NCBI RefSeq assembly: GCF_900142575.1
Contig: NZ_FRBI01000013.1
Location: 62,001 to 126,000, forward strand
DNA length: 64,000 nt
Direction: 5' to 3'
From: Actinacidiphila paucisporea
Lineage (GTDB): Bacteria; Actinomycetota; Actinomycetes; Streptomycetales; Streptomycetaceae
The number at the start of each line of letters is the position of its first letter. Within the stretch, counting starts at the first letter, position 1. A program made the position numbers and the translations under genes. This document shows positions 34,647 to 44,004 of this stretch, in pieces. A model generated the notes under the pieces. It did no database searches. It was not told the origin of the DNA and saw only the letters and a list, made by a program, of their open reading frames with translations.

Positions 34647-34752
34647 CACATCTGCGGCCGGCCGGCGGGCGACCGACCGCATACGACCCTAGCGGGGCCG
34701 CCGGTCGTTCGCTGCCCGGCGGAAGCCGGTACCCGGCCGGTGGGCGTTGCGG

Positions 34753-35589
34753 TCAGACGCCGACGCGGAAGCGGGCGAAGCGCTTCAGCGTCACGCCGGC
34801 CTCGTCGAGCACCTTCTGGACGGTCTTCTTGGCGTCCTTGGCGAACGCCTGCTCCAGGACGACGTTCTCCTTGAAGAAGCCGTTCACCCTGCCCTCGACG
34901 ATACGCGGCAGGGCGGCGTCGGGCTTGCCCTCCTCGCGGGCGGTGGCCTCGGCGACCCGCCGCTCGTTCTCGACGGTCTCCGCGTCGATCTCGTCGCGGG
35001 TCAGGTACTTCGGCGCGAAGGCGGCGATGTGCTGCGCGACGTCCTTGGCGGTCTGCGCGTCGGCCTTGTCCAGCTCGACCAGCACGCCGACCTGCGGGGG
35101 CAGGTCCGGGCTGGTGCGGTGCAGGTAGGAGGCCACGTAGCCGCCGGAGAACTGCGCGAAGCGGTCCAGCACGATCTTCTCGCCGAGGGTGGCGTTCGCC
35201 TCGTCGACGAAGGCCTGCACGGTCTGGCCGGGCTTGATCTCGGAGCCGAGCAGCGCGTCGATGTCGGCCGGCTTGGTGCTCGCCACGTGGGCGGCGACGG
35301 CGTCGGCGACGGCGACGAACTTGTCGCCCTTGGCGACGAAGTCGGTCTCGCACTTCAGCTCGACCAGGACGCCCTCGGAGTTGTCGTCGGCGATCAGGGA
35401 GACCACAGCGCCGTTGGAGGCCGAGCGGCCCTCGCGCTTGGTGACACCCTTCTGGCCCTTGACCCGAAGGATCTCGACGGCCTTGTCCAGGTCGCCTTCG
35501 GCCTCCACAAGGGCGTTCTTGCAGTCCATCATGCCCGCGGCGGTCAGCTCGCGGAGCTTCTTGACGTCAGCGGCGGTGAAGTTCGCCAT
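34753..35589 (-). CDS. tsf: elongation factor Ts
   Basis: This 278-residue guanine-nucleotide exchange factor regenerates EF-Tu-GTP. It has the N-terminal UBA-like region with the signature [16 protein letters not shown] and then the core ([20 protein letters not shown]) and dimerisation region. It follows rpsB in the classic rpsB-tsf order. The 109-nt spacer upstream contains two stable hairpins that may lower its expression relative to S2. Confidence 0.96.
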   Translation of the reverse strand: MANFTAADVKKLRELTAAGMMDCKNALVEAEGDLDKAVEILRVKGQKGVTKREGRSASNGAVVSLIADDNSEGVLVELKCETDFVAKGDKFVAVADAVAAHVASTKPADIDALLGSEIKPGQTVQAFVDEANATLGEKIVLDRFAQFSGGYVASYLHRTSPDLPPQVGVLVELDKADAQTAKDVAQHIAAFAPKYLTRDEIDAETVENERRVAEATAREEGKPDAALPRIVEGRVNGFFKENVVLEQAFAKDAKKTVQKVLDEAGVTLKRFARFRVGV

Positions 35590-35631
35590 GGGTTTGAGTC
35601 TCTTCCCGAATGGTCGGTGGATCTACGGGTG

Positions 35632-35659
35632 GACGGCGGGGGCATCGGCCCCCGCCGTC
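35632..35659 (-). terminator. hairpin 2 in rpsB-tsf spacer
   Basis: A perfect 12-bp GC stem (GACGGCGGGGGC with GCCCCCGCCGTC) and ATCG tetraloop lies 40 nt after the rpsB end. It has no U tract and may act as attenuator or mRNA stabiliser. Confidence 0.6.
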
Positions 35660-35670
35660 GTCACGCGTGT

Positions 35671-35691
35671 CCGGCGGCTGTGCGCCGCCGG
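35671..35691 (-). terminator. hairpin 1 in rpsB-tsf spacer
   Basis: A perfect 8-bp stem (CCGGCGGC with GCCGCCGG, 5-nt loop) lies 8 nt past the rpsB stop codon, directly before a second, longer hairpin. Confidence 0.5.
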
Positions 35692-35698
35692 CCTCTGG

Positions 35699-36637
35699 TC
35701 AGGCCTGCTCGGCGTCGCCCTCGGCGGCCGGCGCGTCCTCGGCGGGAGCCTCGGTCGCGGGGGCTTCGGCGGCGGGCGCCTCTGCGGCCGGCGCGTCCTC
35801 AGCGGGAGCCTCGGCCGCGGGGGCCTCGGCGGCGGGCGCCTCGGTCGCGTCGTCGGCCTTCTTCTCGCCTTCGAGCAGGTCACGCTCCCACTCGGCCAGC
35901 GGCTCCGCCGGGGCGCCCTCGGGCTTCTTGTCGCCCACCGCGGCACCGGAGCGGGCGATCAGGCCCTCGGCGACGGCGTCGGCGATCACGCGGGTGAGCA
36001 GCGTGACGGAGCGGATCGCGTCGTCGTTGCCCGGGATCTTGTAGTCGACCTCGTCGGGGTCGCAGTTGGTGTCCAGGATCGCGACCACCGGGATGCGGAG
36101 CTTGCGCGCCTCACCGACGGCGATGTGCTCCTTCTTGGTGTCGACGATCCACACCGCGCTCGGCACCTTCTGCATCTCGCGGATGCCGCCGAGGGTCTTC
36201 TCCAGCTTGTCCTTCTCGCGGGAGAGGACCAGCAGCTCCTTCTTGGTGAGGCCGGACGCGGCCACATCCGCGAAGTCGATCTCCTCGAGCTCCTTGAGGC
36301 GCTGCAGGCGCTTGTAGACGGTCGAGAAGTTGGTGAGCATGCCGCCCAGCCAGCGCTGGTTGACGTAGGGCATGCCGACGCGCGAGGCCTGCTCCGCGAT
36401 GGCCTCCTGCGCCTGCTTCTTCGTACCGACGAACATGATGGAGCCGCCGTGCGCGACGGTCTCCTTGACGAACTCGTAGGCGCGGTCGATGTACGACAGC
36501 GACTGGAGCAGGTCGATGATGTAGATGCCGTTGCGCTCGGTGAAGATGAAGCGCTTCATCTTCGGGTTCCAGCGGCGGGTCTGGTGCCCGAAGTGGACGC
36601 CGCTCTCGAGCAGCTCCCGCATCGTGACGACGGCCAT
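35699..36637 (-). CDS. rpsB: 30S ribosomal protein S2 with acidic C-terminal repeat tail
   Basis: This 312-residue S2 begins [20 protein letters not shown] and contains [16 protein letters not shown] and [20 protein letters not shown], all diagnostic. The core ends at about residue 255. It is followed by a tail of about 55 residues made of Ala/Glu/Pro repeats (units such as [15 protein letters not shown]), encoded by repeated DNA at 35715-35850. Such tails occur in actinobacterial S2 but vary in length. The gene is first in the rpsB-tsf unit, and its 265-nt upstream region is long. Confidence 0.96.
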   Translation of the reverse strand: MAVVTMRELLESGVHFGHQTRRWNPKMKRFIFTERNGIYIIDLLQSLSYIDRAYEFVKETVAHGGSIMFVGTKKQAQEAIAEQASRVGMPYVNQRWLGGMLTNFSTVYKRLQRLKELEEIDFADVAASGLTKKELLVLSREKDKLEKTLGGIREMQKVPSAVWIVDTKKEHIAVGEARKLRIPVVAILDTNCDPDEVDYKIPGNDDAIRSVTLLTRVIADAVAEGLIARSGAAVGDKKPEGAPAEPLAEWERDLLEGEKKADDATEAPAAEAPAAEAPAEDAPAAEAPAAEAPATEAPAEDAPAAEGDAEQA

Positions 36638-36884
36638 GGCCGTACTCCTTGATGTACTCGGTTACCGCGGCCGCCGGACGGCGGTCGCGCCTGACGCCCC
36701 GACGCGCCGTGCCACGAGGGACCGAGGGGCGCGGCCACCGTCCCTGGGAAGGGGGTGGGTGGCGGGGCGTGCGAAGTCGACCCGGTGACCCGGATCGCCA
36801 GAGAAAGTGTACGGGACCGGTGGAGCCACCGGCGACACCCGAGTTATCCACAGGCCGCGACCATGATCATCTTTCAGCGGCGGA
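36638..36884 (-). promoter_or_regulatory. rpsB upstream region
   Basis: This gap contains no gene. On the minus strand TACACT at 36806-36811 is a fair -10 element. Beside it lies a perfect 7-bp inverted repeat CCGGTGG/CCACCGG (36817-36832). Transcription from there would give a leader of roughly 160 nt before the rpsB start, long enough for feedback regulation by S2, which is known for rpsB in other bacteria but not shown here. Confidence 0.35.
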
Positions 36885-36902
36885 ATGCGGGATCGTCATG
36901 TC

Positions 36903-37460
36903 ATGGCATTCACGACGATGTGGTTCACGATGATCGCGGCGCTGCTGGCCGGCGCCGGCGGCCTCCCCTCCGCCGCGCCCGGCGGCGGCACCGGCGGGCG
37001 CAGCTGGCCCGTGTCGGGGCAGGGCCCGCGGGGGCGGCCGGTGGTGCTGCGGGCCTTCGAGCCGCCCGCGACGGCGTGGGGGGCCGGGCATCGCGGGGTC
37101 GACCTGCGGGCGGGCCCGGGGGCGGCCGTGCGGGCGGCGGCGCCGGGTGAGGTGGTCTTCGCCGGGCAGGTCGGCGGCACGGGCGTGCTGGTGCTGCGGA
37201 TCGACCCCGCCCTGCGGATCAGCTACGAGCCGGTGCGGGCGACGGTGCCGGTGGGCGCCCGGGTAGCGGCCGGGCAGCGGGTCGGCGTGCTGGACGGCGG
37301 GCTCGCGCACTGCCCGGGAGGCTGCCTGCACTGGGGGCTGCTGCGCTCGGAGGCGGCCGGTGACGTCTACCTGGATCCGCTGTCTCTGCTGCCCGCGTGG
37401 ATACGCCGCCCGGGTCCGTCGCGGCTGCTGCCCGTCTACGGCGTCGCGGTGCCGGGGTGA
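36903..37460 (+). CDS. secreted M23-family peptidase
   Basis: This 185-residue protein has a signal peptide (MAFTTMWFTMIAALLAGAGG, cleavage near PSAA). A LytM/M23 fold follows, with HRGVDLRAGPGAAVRAAAPG carrying the first zinc His and Asp and HCPGGCLHWGLLR carrying the later histidines. Members cut peptidoglycan cross-bridges; many actinobacterial versions bind cell wall without full activity. Two cysteines (in HCPGGC) are close together and may form a disulfide. An in-frame ATG 18 nt upstream is an alternative start. The gene diverges from rpsB, and nothing beside it suggests a specific partner. Confidence 0.85.
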   Translation: MAFTTMWFTMIAALLAGAGGLPSAAPGGGTGGRSWPVSGQGPRGRPVVLRAFEPPATAWGAGHRGVDLRAGPGAAVRAAAPGEVVFAGQVGGTGVLVLRIDPALRISYEPVRATVPVGARVAAGQRVGVLDGGLAHCPGGCLHWGLLRSEAAGDVYLDPLSLLPAWIRRPGPSRLLPVYGVAVPG

Positions 37461-37461
37461 G

Positions 37462-37486
37462 CCGCCCCCGCGTGCGGGCGGGGCGG
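37462..37486. terminator. hairpin between M23 and TetR genes
   Basis: CCGCCCC and GGGGCGG frame a second pairing of CCCGC with GCGGG in the 43-nt gap between convergent genes, giving a GC-rich bidirectional terminator. Confidence 0.55.
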
Positions 37487-37503
37487 TGCGGGAGGTGCGG
37501 GGG

Positions 37504-38085
37504 TCAGCCGGTGACGCCGTGCAGGGCCATGGTTATCGCGGCCCGGGTGATCCGCTCGGGGTCCTCGGCGGCGCCCAGTTCGATCCGGCGGACGGCCGCG
37601 TCGACGACGCCCTGCAGCAGCATCGCGGTCAGCCGCGGCTCGTCGTGGCCGAGGTCGGACAGGGCCTCGACCACCATGGCCGCCAGCCCGCCGTGCGCGG
37701 CGCGGATCTTCTCCCGGGCGCCGGGGTCGAGCTCGCCGGCGGAGATCGCCGCGACCGCGCGGTGCCTGCGGTCCCCGACCAGCGCCAGCTGGCTGCGGAC
37801 ATACGCCTCGATGCGGGCCTCGGCGCAGTCCGCGGCCTCCATCGCGGCCTCCACCTCGGCCGCCCAGACCGGGAAGTCGACCGCGCACAGCTCCTCGACC
37901 ACGGCGGCCCGGGAGCGGAAGTACTCATAGACCGACGAGCGTGCCAGCCCGGTCCGCTCGGCCAGGGCCGGGAAGGTCAGCGCCTCGGTGCCGCCTTCGG
38001 AGAGGAGGGATCGGGCGGCGTCCAGCAGGGCCCGGCGCTGCATCGTGCGGTGTTCGGCCACCGAGGCCGCTCGAATCCTGGGCAT
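37504..38085 (-). CDS. TetR family transcriptional regulator
   Basis: This 193-residue regulator has an N-terminal helix-turn-helix (LLDAARSLLSEGGTEALTFP, then LAERTGLARSSVYEYFRSRA) and an all-helical ligand domain that follows. No likely target gene is adjacent other than itself and whiG, 30 nt upstream on the same strand, so it may be cotranscribed with whiG. The ligand is unknown. In streptomycetes a TetR gene is conserved at this place beside whiG, suggesting a maintained function. Confidence 0.9.
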   Translation of the reverse strand: MPRIRAASVAEHRTMQRRALLDAARSLLSEGGTEALTFPALAERTGLARSSVYEYFRSRAAVVEELCAVDFPVWAAEVEAAMEAADCAEARIEAYVRSQLALVGDRRHRAVAAISAGELDPGAREKIRAAHGGLAAMVVEALSDLGHDEPRLTAMLLQGVVDAAVRRIELGAAEDPERITRAAITMALHGVTG

Positions 38086-38115
38086 CCCACCACTGTAGAC
38101 AGTGCGCAGGCGCCC

Positions 38116-38952
38116 TCACCGGCCGACGTCGGCGAGCTTTGCCCGTAGTTGAAGCACCGACTTGGTGTGGATCTGGCTGACCCTGCTCTCGGTGACGCCC
38201 AGCACCTGACCGATCTCGGCCAGCGTCAGGCCCTCGTAGTAATAGAGGGTGACCACGGTCTTCTCGCGCTCCGGCAGGGTGTTGACGGCGCGGGCGAGCA
38301 GCCGGCGCAGCTCGCGGTCCTCGGCGACCTCGACCGGGTTGTCGGCGCCGGTGTCCTCCAGGGTGTCCACCAGGCTGAGCCGGTCGCCGCTGTCGGCTCC
38401 GACGTGCAGCAACTCCTCCAGCGCCACCACGTTGGCCAGCGACAGCGCGCTGAAGACGCCGTGCAGTTCCTCCAGGCCGACGCCCATCTCGGCGGCCACC
38501 TCGGGCTCGCTGGGGGTGCGGCGGAGCTTGGCCTCCAGGGTCGCGTAGGCGCGCTCCACCGCCCTGGCCTTCTGCCGCACCGAGCGCGGGATCCAGTCCA
38601 GCGCCCGCAGTTCGTCGATCATGGCGCCGCGGATCCGGGTGATGGCGTAGGTCTCGAACTTGATCGCCCGGTCCGGGTCGAACTTCTCGATCGCGTCGAT
38701 CAGCCCGAACACCCCGGACGACACGAAGTCGGCCTGCTCGACATTGGCCGGAAGTCCCACGCTGACCCGGCCCGCCACGTACTTCACCAGCGGCGAGTAG
38801 TGCAGGATCAACTGCTCGCGCAGCCGCGCGTCCCCCGTGGACTTGTAGGTCCGCCACAGCGCGTCGAGCGACGTGGGGGCGGCGGGCCGAGGGGTGGCGG
38901 GGGCGGTGGTCGCGGCCGTCGCCCGTTCGGACCCGGGGGTGTACTGGGGCAT
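38116..38952 (-). CDS. whiG: sporulation sigma factor WhiG
   Basis: This 278-residue FliA-type sigma factor commits aerial hyphae to sporulation. All sigma regions are present: region 2 ([16 protein letters not shown], then [20 protein letters not shown]), region 3 ([19 protein letters not shown]) and region 4 ([20 protein letters not shown]). The start MPQYTPGS matches the family beginning, and ATG 38952 is preferred over longer frames. In Streptomyces WhiG directs whiH and whiI transcription and is held back by RsiG with cyclic-di-GMP; neither gene is in this window. Confidence 0.96.
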   Translation of the reverse strand: MPQYTPGSERATAATTAPATPRPAAPTSLDALWRTYKSTGDARLREQLILHYSPLVKYVAGRVSVGLPANVEQADFVSSGVFGLIDAIEKFDPDRAIKFETYAITRIRGAMIDELRALDWIPRSVRQKARAVERAYATLEAKLRRTPSEPEVAAEMGVGLEELHGVFSALSLANVVALEELLHVGADSGDRLSLVDTLEDTGADNPVEVAEDRELRRLLARAVNTLPEREKTVVTLYYYEGLTLAEIGQVLGVTESRVSQIHTKSVLQLRAKLADVGR

Positions 38953-39235
38953 GCGTCGTTGTGCGCCGTTCTGCCGTGACGTGGACGGGAAATCGAGCCT
39001 CCGAGAGCGTAGCGTGACCATAGTGTCGCTTATTGCTACATCATCCGTATGGGACATGCGCAGATACGTTCCTCTACGGGTGCGTGGGCGCCGGGCCGGC
39101 TCACGGGGTCCGGCGCGGGGGCCGCCGAACGTCCGCATCCGGCCATCATGGTGCGCGGCCGGGGCCCGAAGTGCGCGCCCCGCGATCACCGCAGGTCGCG
39201 GGCTTCCGCTGTCACCTGATGGTGTACCGGTCACG
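38953..39235 (-). promoter_or_regulatory. whiG upstream region
   Basis: This 283-nt stretch between dprA and whiG has no convincing gene. On the minus strand around 39015-39050 an AT-richer segment, GCAATAAGCGACACTATGG, contains CACTAT/TATGGT -10-like hexamers about 70 nt before the ATG. It is the best promoter candidate, though no strong -35 is visible. Confidence 0.35.
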
Positions 39236-40663
39236 TCAACCGGGGTGCCGTGCACGGTCATCCCGTGCGGTACGGACCAATTGCCACCTCCCGTCCTGCC
39301 GTTCGACGAAGCCGAGCGCCTGCAATTCGTAGAGCCTGCTCAGCGTGTCGTCGCAGGTGGTCCCGGCGGCGTCGGCGATCCGCCGCTCGTCCGCGGCGCC
39401 CCGGCCGGGCATCGCTTCCAGCACCTGGGCCGCCGCCGGGCTGAGCAGGTCGCGGGGCAGCACCGGGCCGCGCCGCAGCGGTGCGAGGTCGGCGCCGATC
39501 TCGCCGACCAGCTCCACGACCTCGGCCGCGTCGGTCACCACCGCCGCACCCCCGCGCAGCAGTTCGTGCACCCCTTCCGACAGCCCGCTGGTGCACGGCC
39601 CCGGCACCCCCATGGTCACCCGGCCCATCGCCGCCGCCCGGCGGGCGGTGATCAGCGAGCCGCTCCGGTAGCGCGCCTCCACCACCACCGTGCCGCGGGT
39701 CAGGGCGGCGATGACCCGGTTGCGCAGCACGAAGCGGCTTCTGGTCGGGTGGTCGCCGGGTGGCAACTCGCCGACCAGCAGCCCGCGCTCGGCGATCTGC
39801 CCGATCAGCTGGGCGTTGCCCGGCGGATACGGCACGTCCACCCCGCACGCCACCACCCCGACGGTCGCGCCGCCCGCCGCCAGGGCGCTGCGGTGCACCA
39901 CGCCGTCCACCCCGTAGGCGGCACCGGAGACCACTACCCAGCCCGCCCCGGCCAGCCCCGCGCCGAGCCCGGCCGCCATGTGGGCGCCGTAGTCCGTGCA
40001 GGCCCTGGCGCCGACCACCGCGACCGACCGCAGCGCCCACAGCCGCAGCGACGGCCGCCCCCGCACCCACAGCCCGATGGGGCGCTGCGGCCCCAGGTCG
40101 TCGAGCTGCCCCGGCCAGTCGCCGTCCCCCGGGCAGACGAAGCGCGCCCCCGCCCGGTGGGCCGCGGCCAGGTCGGCCACCGGGTCCGCACGGGCGGCCC
40201 GCCGTTCATAGGACGCCGTCCGCCGCGGACTGGCCCCCGGCAGCGGCCGCCCACCGCGTGCGGCCCGCAACGCCTCCTGCACCCCGAGGTCCCGCACCGC
40301 GCGCCCCATCACCTCGTCCCCCGGTTCGGCGATTCGCGTCAGCGCCGCCCTGCCCAGCCGCTCCTCCCACCCGATCCACTCCCCCAGCCCTTGGGCGGCC
40401 TCCCCGCCCTCTCCTCCACTCCCGTAGAACCGCCGTAGCACTTCCGCCCGGCCGCCCGCGTCGGGCCCCGGCCCCGACTCCGCCGGCCAATCGCCACGTC
40501 CCCCGCCTGCCAGGCCGCCCAGGTCCGGCGCCGGCCCTGCCGACCAACCCCCGCGACCTCCACCCGCAGGCCCGCCCGGGCCAGGTCCCAGGTCCGCCTC
40601 CGCCGGCCAACCACCGCGCCCTCCCCCCGTCAGGACGTCGGGGTCCGGCGCCGGCCCCGGCAT
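39236..40663 (-). CDS. dprA: DNA-processing protein DprA with repeat-rich N-terminal extension
   Basis: This 475-residue protein has the DprA Rossmann core: [51 protein letters not shown], and a C-terminal winged-helix region ([18 protein letters not shown]). DprA loads RecA onto single-stranded DNA during uptake and recombination. The first 100 residues or so are unusual: Gly/Pro/Trp-rich repeats before the point ([12 protein letters not shown]) where relatives normally begin. The ATG overlaps the comM stop by one base. It is possible that a later start is used, but the coupling supports this one. Confidence 0.9.
   Translation of the reverse strand: MPGPAPDPDVLTGGGRGGWPAEADLGPGPGGPAGGGRGGWSAGPAPDLGGLAGGGRGDWPAESGPGPDAGGRAEVLRRFYGSGGEGGEAAQGLGEWIGWEERLGRAALTRIAEPGDEVMGRAVRDLGVQEALRAARGGRPLPGASPRRTASYERRAARADPVADLAAAHRAGARFVCPGDGDWPGQLDDLGPQRPIGLWVRGRPSLRLWALRSVAVVGARACTDYGAHMAAGLGAGLAGAGWVVVSGAAYGVDGVVHRSALAAGGATVGVVACGVDVPYPPGNAQLIGQIAERGLLVGELPPGDHPTRSRFVLRNRVIAALTRGTVVVEARYRSGSLITARRAAAMGRVTMGVPGPCTSGLSEGVHELLRGGAAVVTDAAEVVELVGEIGADLAPLRRGPVLPRDLLSPAAAQVLEAMPGRGAADERRIADAAGTTCDDTLSRLYELQALGFVERQDGRWQLVRTARDDRARHPG
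40460..40627. repeat. three imperfect 60-nt repeats in the dprA 5' region
   Basis: The reading frame encodes about three copies of a 20-residue unit beginning [10 protein letters not shown] and ending in Gly/Pro-rich spacer. The copies differ at several residues, so the array is not a recent duplication of identical units. Confidence 0.6.
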
Positions 40664-42315
40664 CACAGGCTCACTGCCCGGGCCGGGCCGCGGCTGACGC
40701 CGGTGCGCAGCTGGAGTGCCGCTCTGACGTCGTCGGCGTCCGGGCGGGGGCGTCCCGCCAGGTCGGCGAGGGTCCAGGCGACGCGCAGCACCCGGTCGAG
40801 GCCGCGGGCGGTGAGCAGGCCGCGCTCCATGTCCCGCTCGGCCGGGTGCATCGCGCCGGCGGCGACCGGCCAGCGGGTGCGCAGCTCGTGGCCGGGGATG
40901 TCGCCGTTGGCCCGCCACGGGGTGCCGGCGTAGCGCACGGCGGCCCGCTCCCTGGCCTCCCGCACCCGGGCGGCGACCACCGCCGTCCTCTCCGCCGGGC
41001 CGCGGCCGATCAGCTCGGAGCGGCTGACCGCCTCGACCTCCACCCGCAGGTCGACCCGGTCGAGCAGCGGTCCCGACAGCCTGGCCTGATAGCGGCGCAC
41101 CGCTGTCGGTGAGCACTCGCAGCCCGCGCCCAGCAGCGAATGGCGCCCACAGGGGCAGGGATTCGCGGCCAGCACCAGCATGAAGCGGGCCGGCAGCCGC
41201 ATCACGCCGGCCGAGCGGGCCACCACCACATGCCCGGACTCCAGCGGCTGCCGCAGCGCTTCGAGCGCTTTTACGGTGAATTCCGGCGCTTCGTCCAAGA
41301 AGAGCACCCCGCGGTGGGCGAGCGACACCGCTCCCGGCCTGGGCAGGCCGCTGCCGCCGCCGACCAGGGACGGCATCGTGGCCGAGTGGTGCGGCGCGCA
41401 GAAGGGCGGTGCGTCCACCAGCGGGCGGCCCGCCGGGAGGATGCCGGCCACCGAGTGGACCGCGGTGACCTCAAGGGACTCCTGCCGGGTCAGCGGCGGC
41501 AGGATGCCGGGCAGCCGCTCGGCCAGCATGGTCTTGCCCGCCCCGGGCGGGCCCTTGAGGTAGAGGTGGTGGGCGCCGGCCGCGGCGACCTCCAGGGCGA
41601 GCCGGGCGGCGGACTGCCCCGCCACGTCGGCCAGGTCGGGGCCGGTGACCCGGCAGCCCTCACGGCCGGGACCGGACGAGCCGCCGCCCAGGCTGGTGGC
41701 CAGGCCCGAGCCCATCCCGCCGCTGGGCACCGTCAGCCCGGCCAGCATCGAATCGGGCCGGCCGTCCCCGTACGGGCCCTCGTCCTCCTCCTCGGGGATT
41801 GGCTCGTCGTTGAGCACCGCCACCAGCTGGCGCAGGCTGCGGACCCCGAGGACCGCGACATCCGGCACCAGCGACGCCTCCGCCGTCGTGCGCTCGGGGA
41901 CCACCACATGGCGATATCCGGCGTCGGCCGCCGCCAGCACCGCGGGGAGCACGCCTCGCACCGGGCGGACCCGGCCGTCGAGGCCCAGCTCGCCGATCAT
42001 CATCAGGTCGGCGATGGACTTGGGGTCGATCCGCTCGTTGGCGGCGAGCAGCGCGCACGCCACGGCCAGGTCGAATCCCGAGCCGCCCTTGGGAACGGAC
42101 GCCGGGCTCAGGCCGACGGTCAGCTTCTTCTGCGGCCAGATCTCACCGCTGTTCACGATCGCGGCGCGCACCCGGTCCCGGCTCTCGACCAGGCTCTTGT
42201 CGGGCAGGCCGACCAGCGTGAAGGCGGCGAGGCCCGGCTCCAGATCGGCCTGGACCTCCACGACCACGCCCTCGACGCCGATCAGCGCGACCGAGCACGT
42301 ACGGGCGAAGCCCAT
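40663..42315 (-). CDS. comM: YifB/ComM family Mg-chelatase-like AAA ATPase
   Basis: This 550-residue protein has an N-terminal Lon-like domain ([20 protein letters not shown] to about residue 180), a linker, and an AAA+ module with Walker A GPPGAGKTMLAERLPG, Walker B GVLFLDEAPEF and a sensor region. A C-terminal domain holds CPCGRHSLLGAGCECSPTA with four conserved cysteines. ComM is a hexameric helicase that promotes branch migration in DNA uptake. It overlaps both neighbours by one base (TGATG), forming a yraN-comM-dprA unit. Confidence 0.93.
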   Translation of the reverse strand: MGFARTCSVALIGVEGVVVEVQADLEPGLAAFTLVGLPDKSLVESRDRVRAAIVNSGEIWPQKKLTVGLSPASVPKGGSGFDLAVACALLAANERIDPKSIADLMMIGELGLDGRVRPVRGVLPAVLAAADAGYRHVVVPERTTAEASLVPDVAVLGVRSLRQLVAVLNDEPIPEEEDEGPYGDGRPDSMLAGLTVPSGGMGSGLATSLGGGSSGPGREGCRVTGPDLADVAGQSAARLALEVAAAGAHHLYLKGPPGAGKTMLAERLPGILPPLTRQESLEVTAVHSVAGILPAGRPLVDAPPFCAPHHSATMPSLVGGGSGLPRPGAVSLAHRGVLFLDEAPEFTVKALEALRQPLESGHVVVARSAGVMRLPARFMLVLAANPCPCGRHSLLGAGCECSPTAVRRYQARLSGPLLDRVDLRVEVEAVSRSELIGRGPAERTAVVAARVREARERAAVRYAGTPWRANGDIPGHELRTRWPVAAGAMHPAERDMERGLLTARGLDRVLRVAWTLADLAGRPRPDADDVRAALQLRTGVSRGPARAVSL

Positions 42316-42677
42316 CACGCCACCCCCCGCACGTGCTCGACCGCGGGGGCACCGCGGTCGGGGAGGATCACGCCGACCAGGTCGATCCGCACCCCGCCCG
42401 GTGGCGCCCCGCCGTGCTCGGCGGTCCATCGCTCGGCCAGTGACCGCAGCCGGTCCAGCTTCGCCGGGGACAGCGCCGCCATCGGGTGCTGGAAGGGCCC
42501 GGCCCGCCGGGTCTTGACCTCGCAGACCACCAGGGCGTCACCCTCGGTCGCGACAATGTCGATCTCACCGCGGCGGCCGTGCCGCCAGTTCCGACCCAGC
42601 ACCTTCAAGCCCGCGGCCTGCAGGGCGCGGACCGCGACCTCCTCGCCGTACCGCCCCAGCGCACCTCGTGCGTTCAT
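42315..42677 (-). CDS. YraN/UPF0102 endonuclease-fold protein
   Basis: This 120-residue protein has the UPF0102 Holliday-junction-resolvase-like fold, with catalytic-type residues in [20 protein letters not shown] and VVCEVKTRR. Its function remains unproven. The ATG at 42677 is chosen for its GGAGGT at 7 nt; a longer form starting at 42695 is possible. Location before comM and dprA suggests a DNA-processing role. Confidence 0.9.
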   Translation of the reverse strand: MNARGALGRYGEEVAVRALQAAGLKVLGRNWRHGRRGEIDIVATEGDALVVCEVKTRRAGPFQHPMAALSPAKLDRLRSLAERWTAEHGGAPPGGVRIDLVGVILPDRGAPAVEHVRGVA

Positions 42678-42821
42678 ACGTACCACCTCCGTCACTGACT
42701 GTGACAGAGATGAGCCGACCCAAGATGATCTTGCTCGTCGCCCTGTGGATAACTTTCCGAACCCCCGGAACCCCCGTACGAAACCGCCGCCCGGAATCCG
42801 CCAGGCCCGGCTCTCAGGGCC

Positions 42822-43148
42822 TCAGCTGTTGAAGCCCGAGTCGTCCGACGGCAGATCGAGGTCCGCCTTGTTCAGCTCCTCGATATTCACGTCCTTGAAC
42901 GTGAGCACCCGCACCTGCTTCACGAAGCGGGCCGGCCTGTACATGTCCCAGACCCACGCATCGGCCATCGAGACCTCGAAGAACACCTCGCCCTGCACCG
43001 ACTGGACCTGCATCTCGTAGTCATTGGTGAGGTAGAAGCGCCGCTCGGTCTCGATCACGTACTTGAACAGGCCGACGACGTCGCGGTACTCCCTGTAGAG
43101 CTTCAGCTCCATCTCGGTCTCGTACTTTTCGAGGTCCTCGGCGCTCAT
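42822..43148 (-). CDS. DUF2469 family protein
   Basis: This 108-residue acidic protein is conserved across actinobacteria in this position (MSAEDLEKYETEMELKLYREYRD, split here as the first 15 and the next 8 residues). It has no membrane segment or known active site. The family is almost invariant in length and sequence, which suggests an essential but unknown housekeeping task. It is preceded by the sipZ gene on the same strand, and followed by a 144-nt gap before yraN. Confidence 0.9.
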   Translation of the reverse strand: MSAEDLEKYETEMELKLYREYRDVVGLFKYVIETERRFYLTNDYEMQVQSVQGEVFFEVSMADAWVWDMYRPARFVKQVRVLTFKDVNIEELNKADLDLPSDDSGFNS

Positions 43149-43197
43149 CGTGTGTTCCCCTTCAGCCGTGCGTGCCCCCATTGTGCGTCACACGGTC

Positions 43198-43971
43198 TCA
43201 CGACCGCGCGGAACTTCTCCGCACCAGTTTGGCCACCGGGTCGTAGGCGGCCCCGCCCACGATCAGCACGGCTCCGGCGATGACCGCGATCGTCAGCGGG
43301 CCGAGCGGCCCACGCCCGGGCGATCCGCCGGGGACGGCATCGAAGGCGGAAGTGCGGGTCAGCAGGCCCATCCGGGACGAGGGCCAGGCGATACCGTCCA
43401 CCCGGGCGCGGACGTCGTCGGCCGGGACCGAGCCGCCCTCGGCGTCCGCCAGGTGGATACGCGAGTCCTCGGAGACCGCGCGGTTGTCGCCGAGCAGGAA
43501 TATCTTGCCGGCCGGGACCCGGGTGCTGAACGGCTCGAAGGAGGCCGGGCCGCCGCCCTTGAGGTACGTCTCGTCGATCGGCTTGCCGTTCACCGTGAGC
43601 CGGCCCTTGGCGTCGCAGCAGGCGATGACGTCGCCGCCGACGCCGACGACCCGCTTGACCAGCGGCTGGTCGCCCCACAGCTTGTCCTTGAAGACCACCA
43701 CGTCACCGCGGTGCACCTCGGAGCCCGAAACCTTCTGGGCCAGCAGCCGGTCGCCGGGCTGCACGGTGGGCACCATGGAGTTGGTCGGCACCGTGTAGGG
43801 GCGGTAGACCAGGGCGGCCCATGCGGCACCGCCCAGGAAGAGGACGCAGCCCAGTGCGATGACCACGCCGGACAGCCGGTGGCCGAACCCGCCTCTGCCA
43901 CCGGCCGCGCCGCGTCGTACGGTGCCGCTGTTCCCTGTGGTGCCGGTCGTCGCACGGCTGCTGCTGGTCAT
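43198..43971 (-). CDS. sipZ: type I signal peptidase (SipZ)
   Basis: This 257-residue protease removes signal peptides from secreted proteins. It has an N-terminal transmembrane segment (GVVIALGCVLFLGGAAWAAL), the catalytic serine in TNSMVPTVQPGDRLLAQ, and the general-base lysine in LVKRVVGVGGDVI. A second helix near the C-terminus (TIAVIAGAVLIVGGAAY) adds an anchor. It is last in a run of four peptidase genes and has the shortest N-terminal tail. In S. lividans the corresponding gene belongs to a separate transcript from the other three. Confidence 0.92.
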   Translation of the reverse strand: MTSSSRATTGTTGNSGTVRRGAAGGRGGFGHRLSGVVIALGCVLFLGGAAWAALVYRPYTVPTNSMVPTVQPGDRLLAQKVSGSEVHRGDVVVFKDKLWGDQPLVKRVVGVGGDVIACCDAKGRLTVNGKPIDETYLKGGGPASFEPFSTRVPAGKIFLLGDNRAVSEDSRIHLADAEGGSVPADDVRARVDGIAWPSSRMGLLTRTSAFDAVPGGSPGRGPLGPLTIAVIAGAVLIVGGAAYDPVAKLVRRSSARS

Positions 43972-44004
43972 GAACCGGAACCCTACCGGGCGGTACGCCC
44001 CAGG

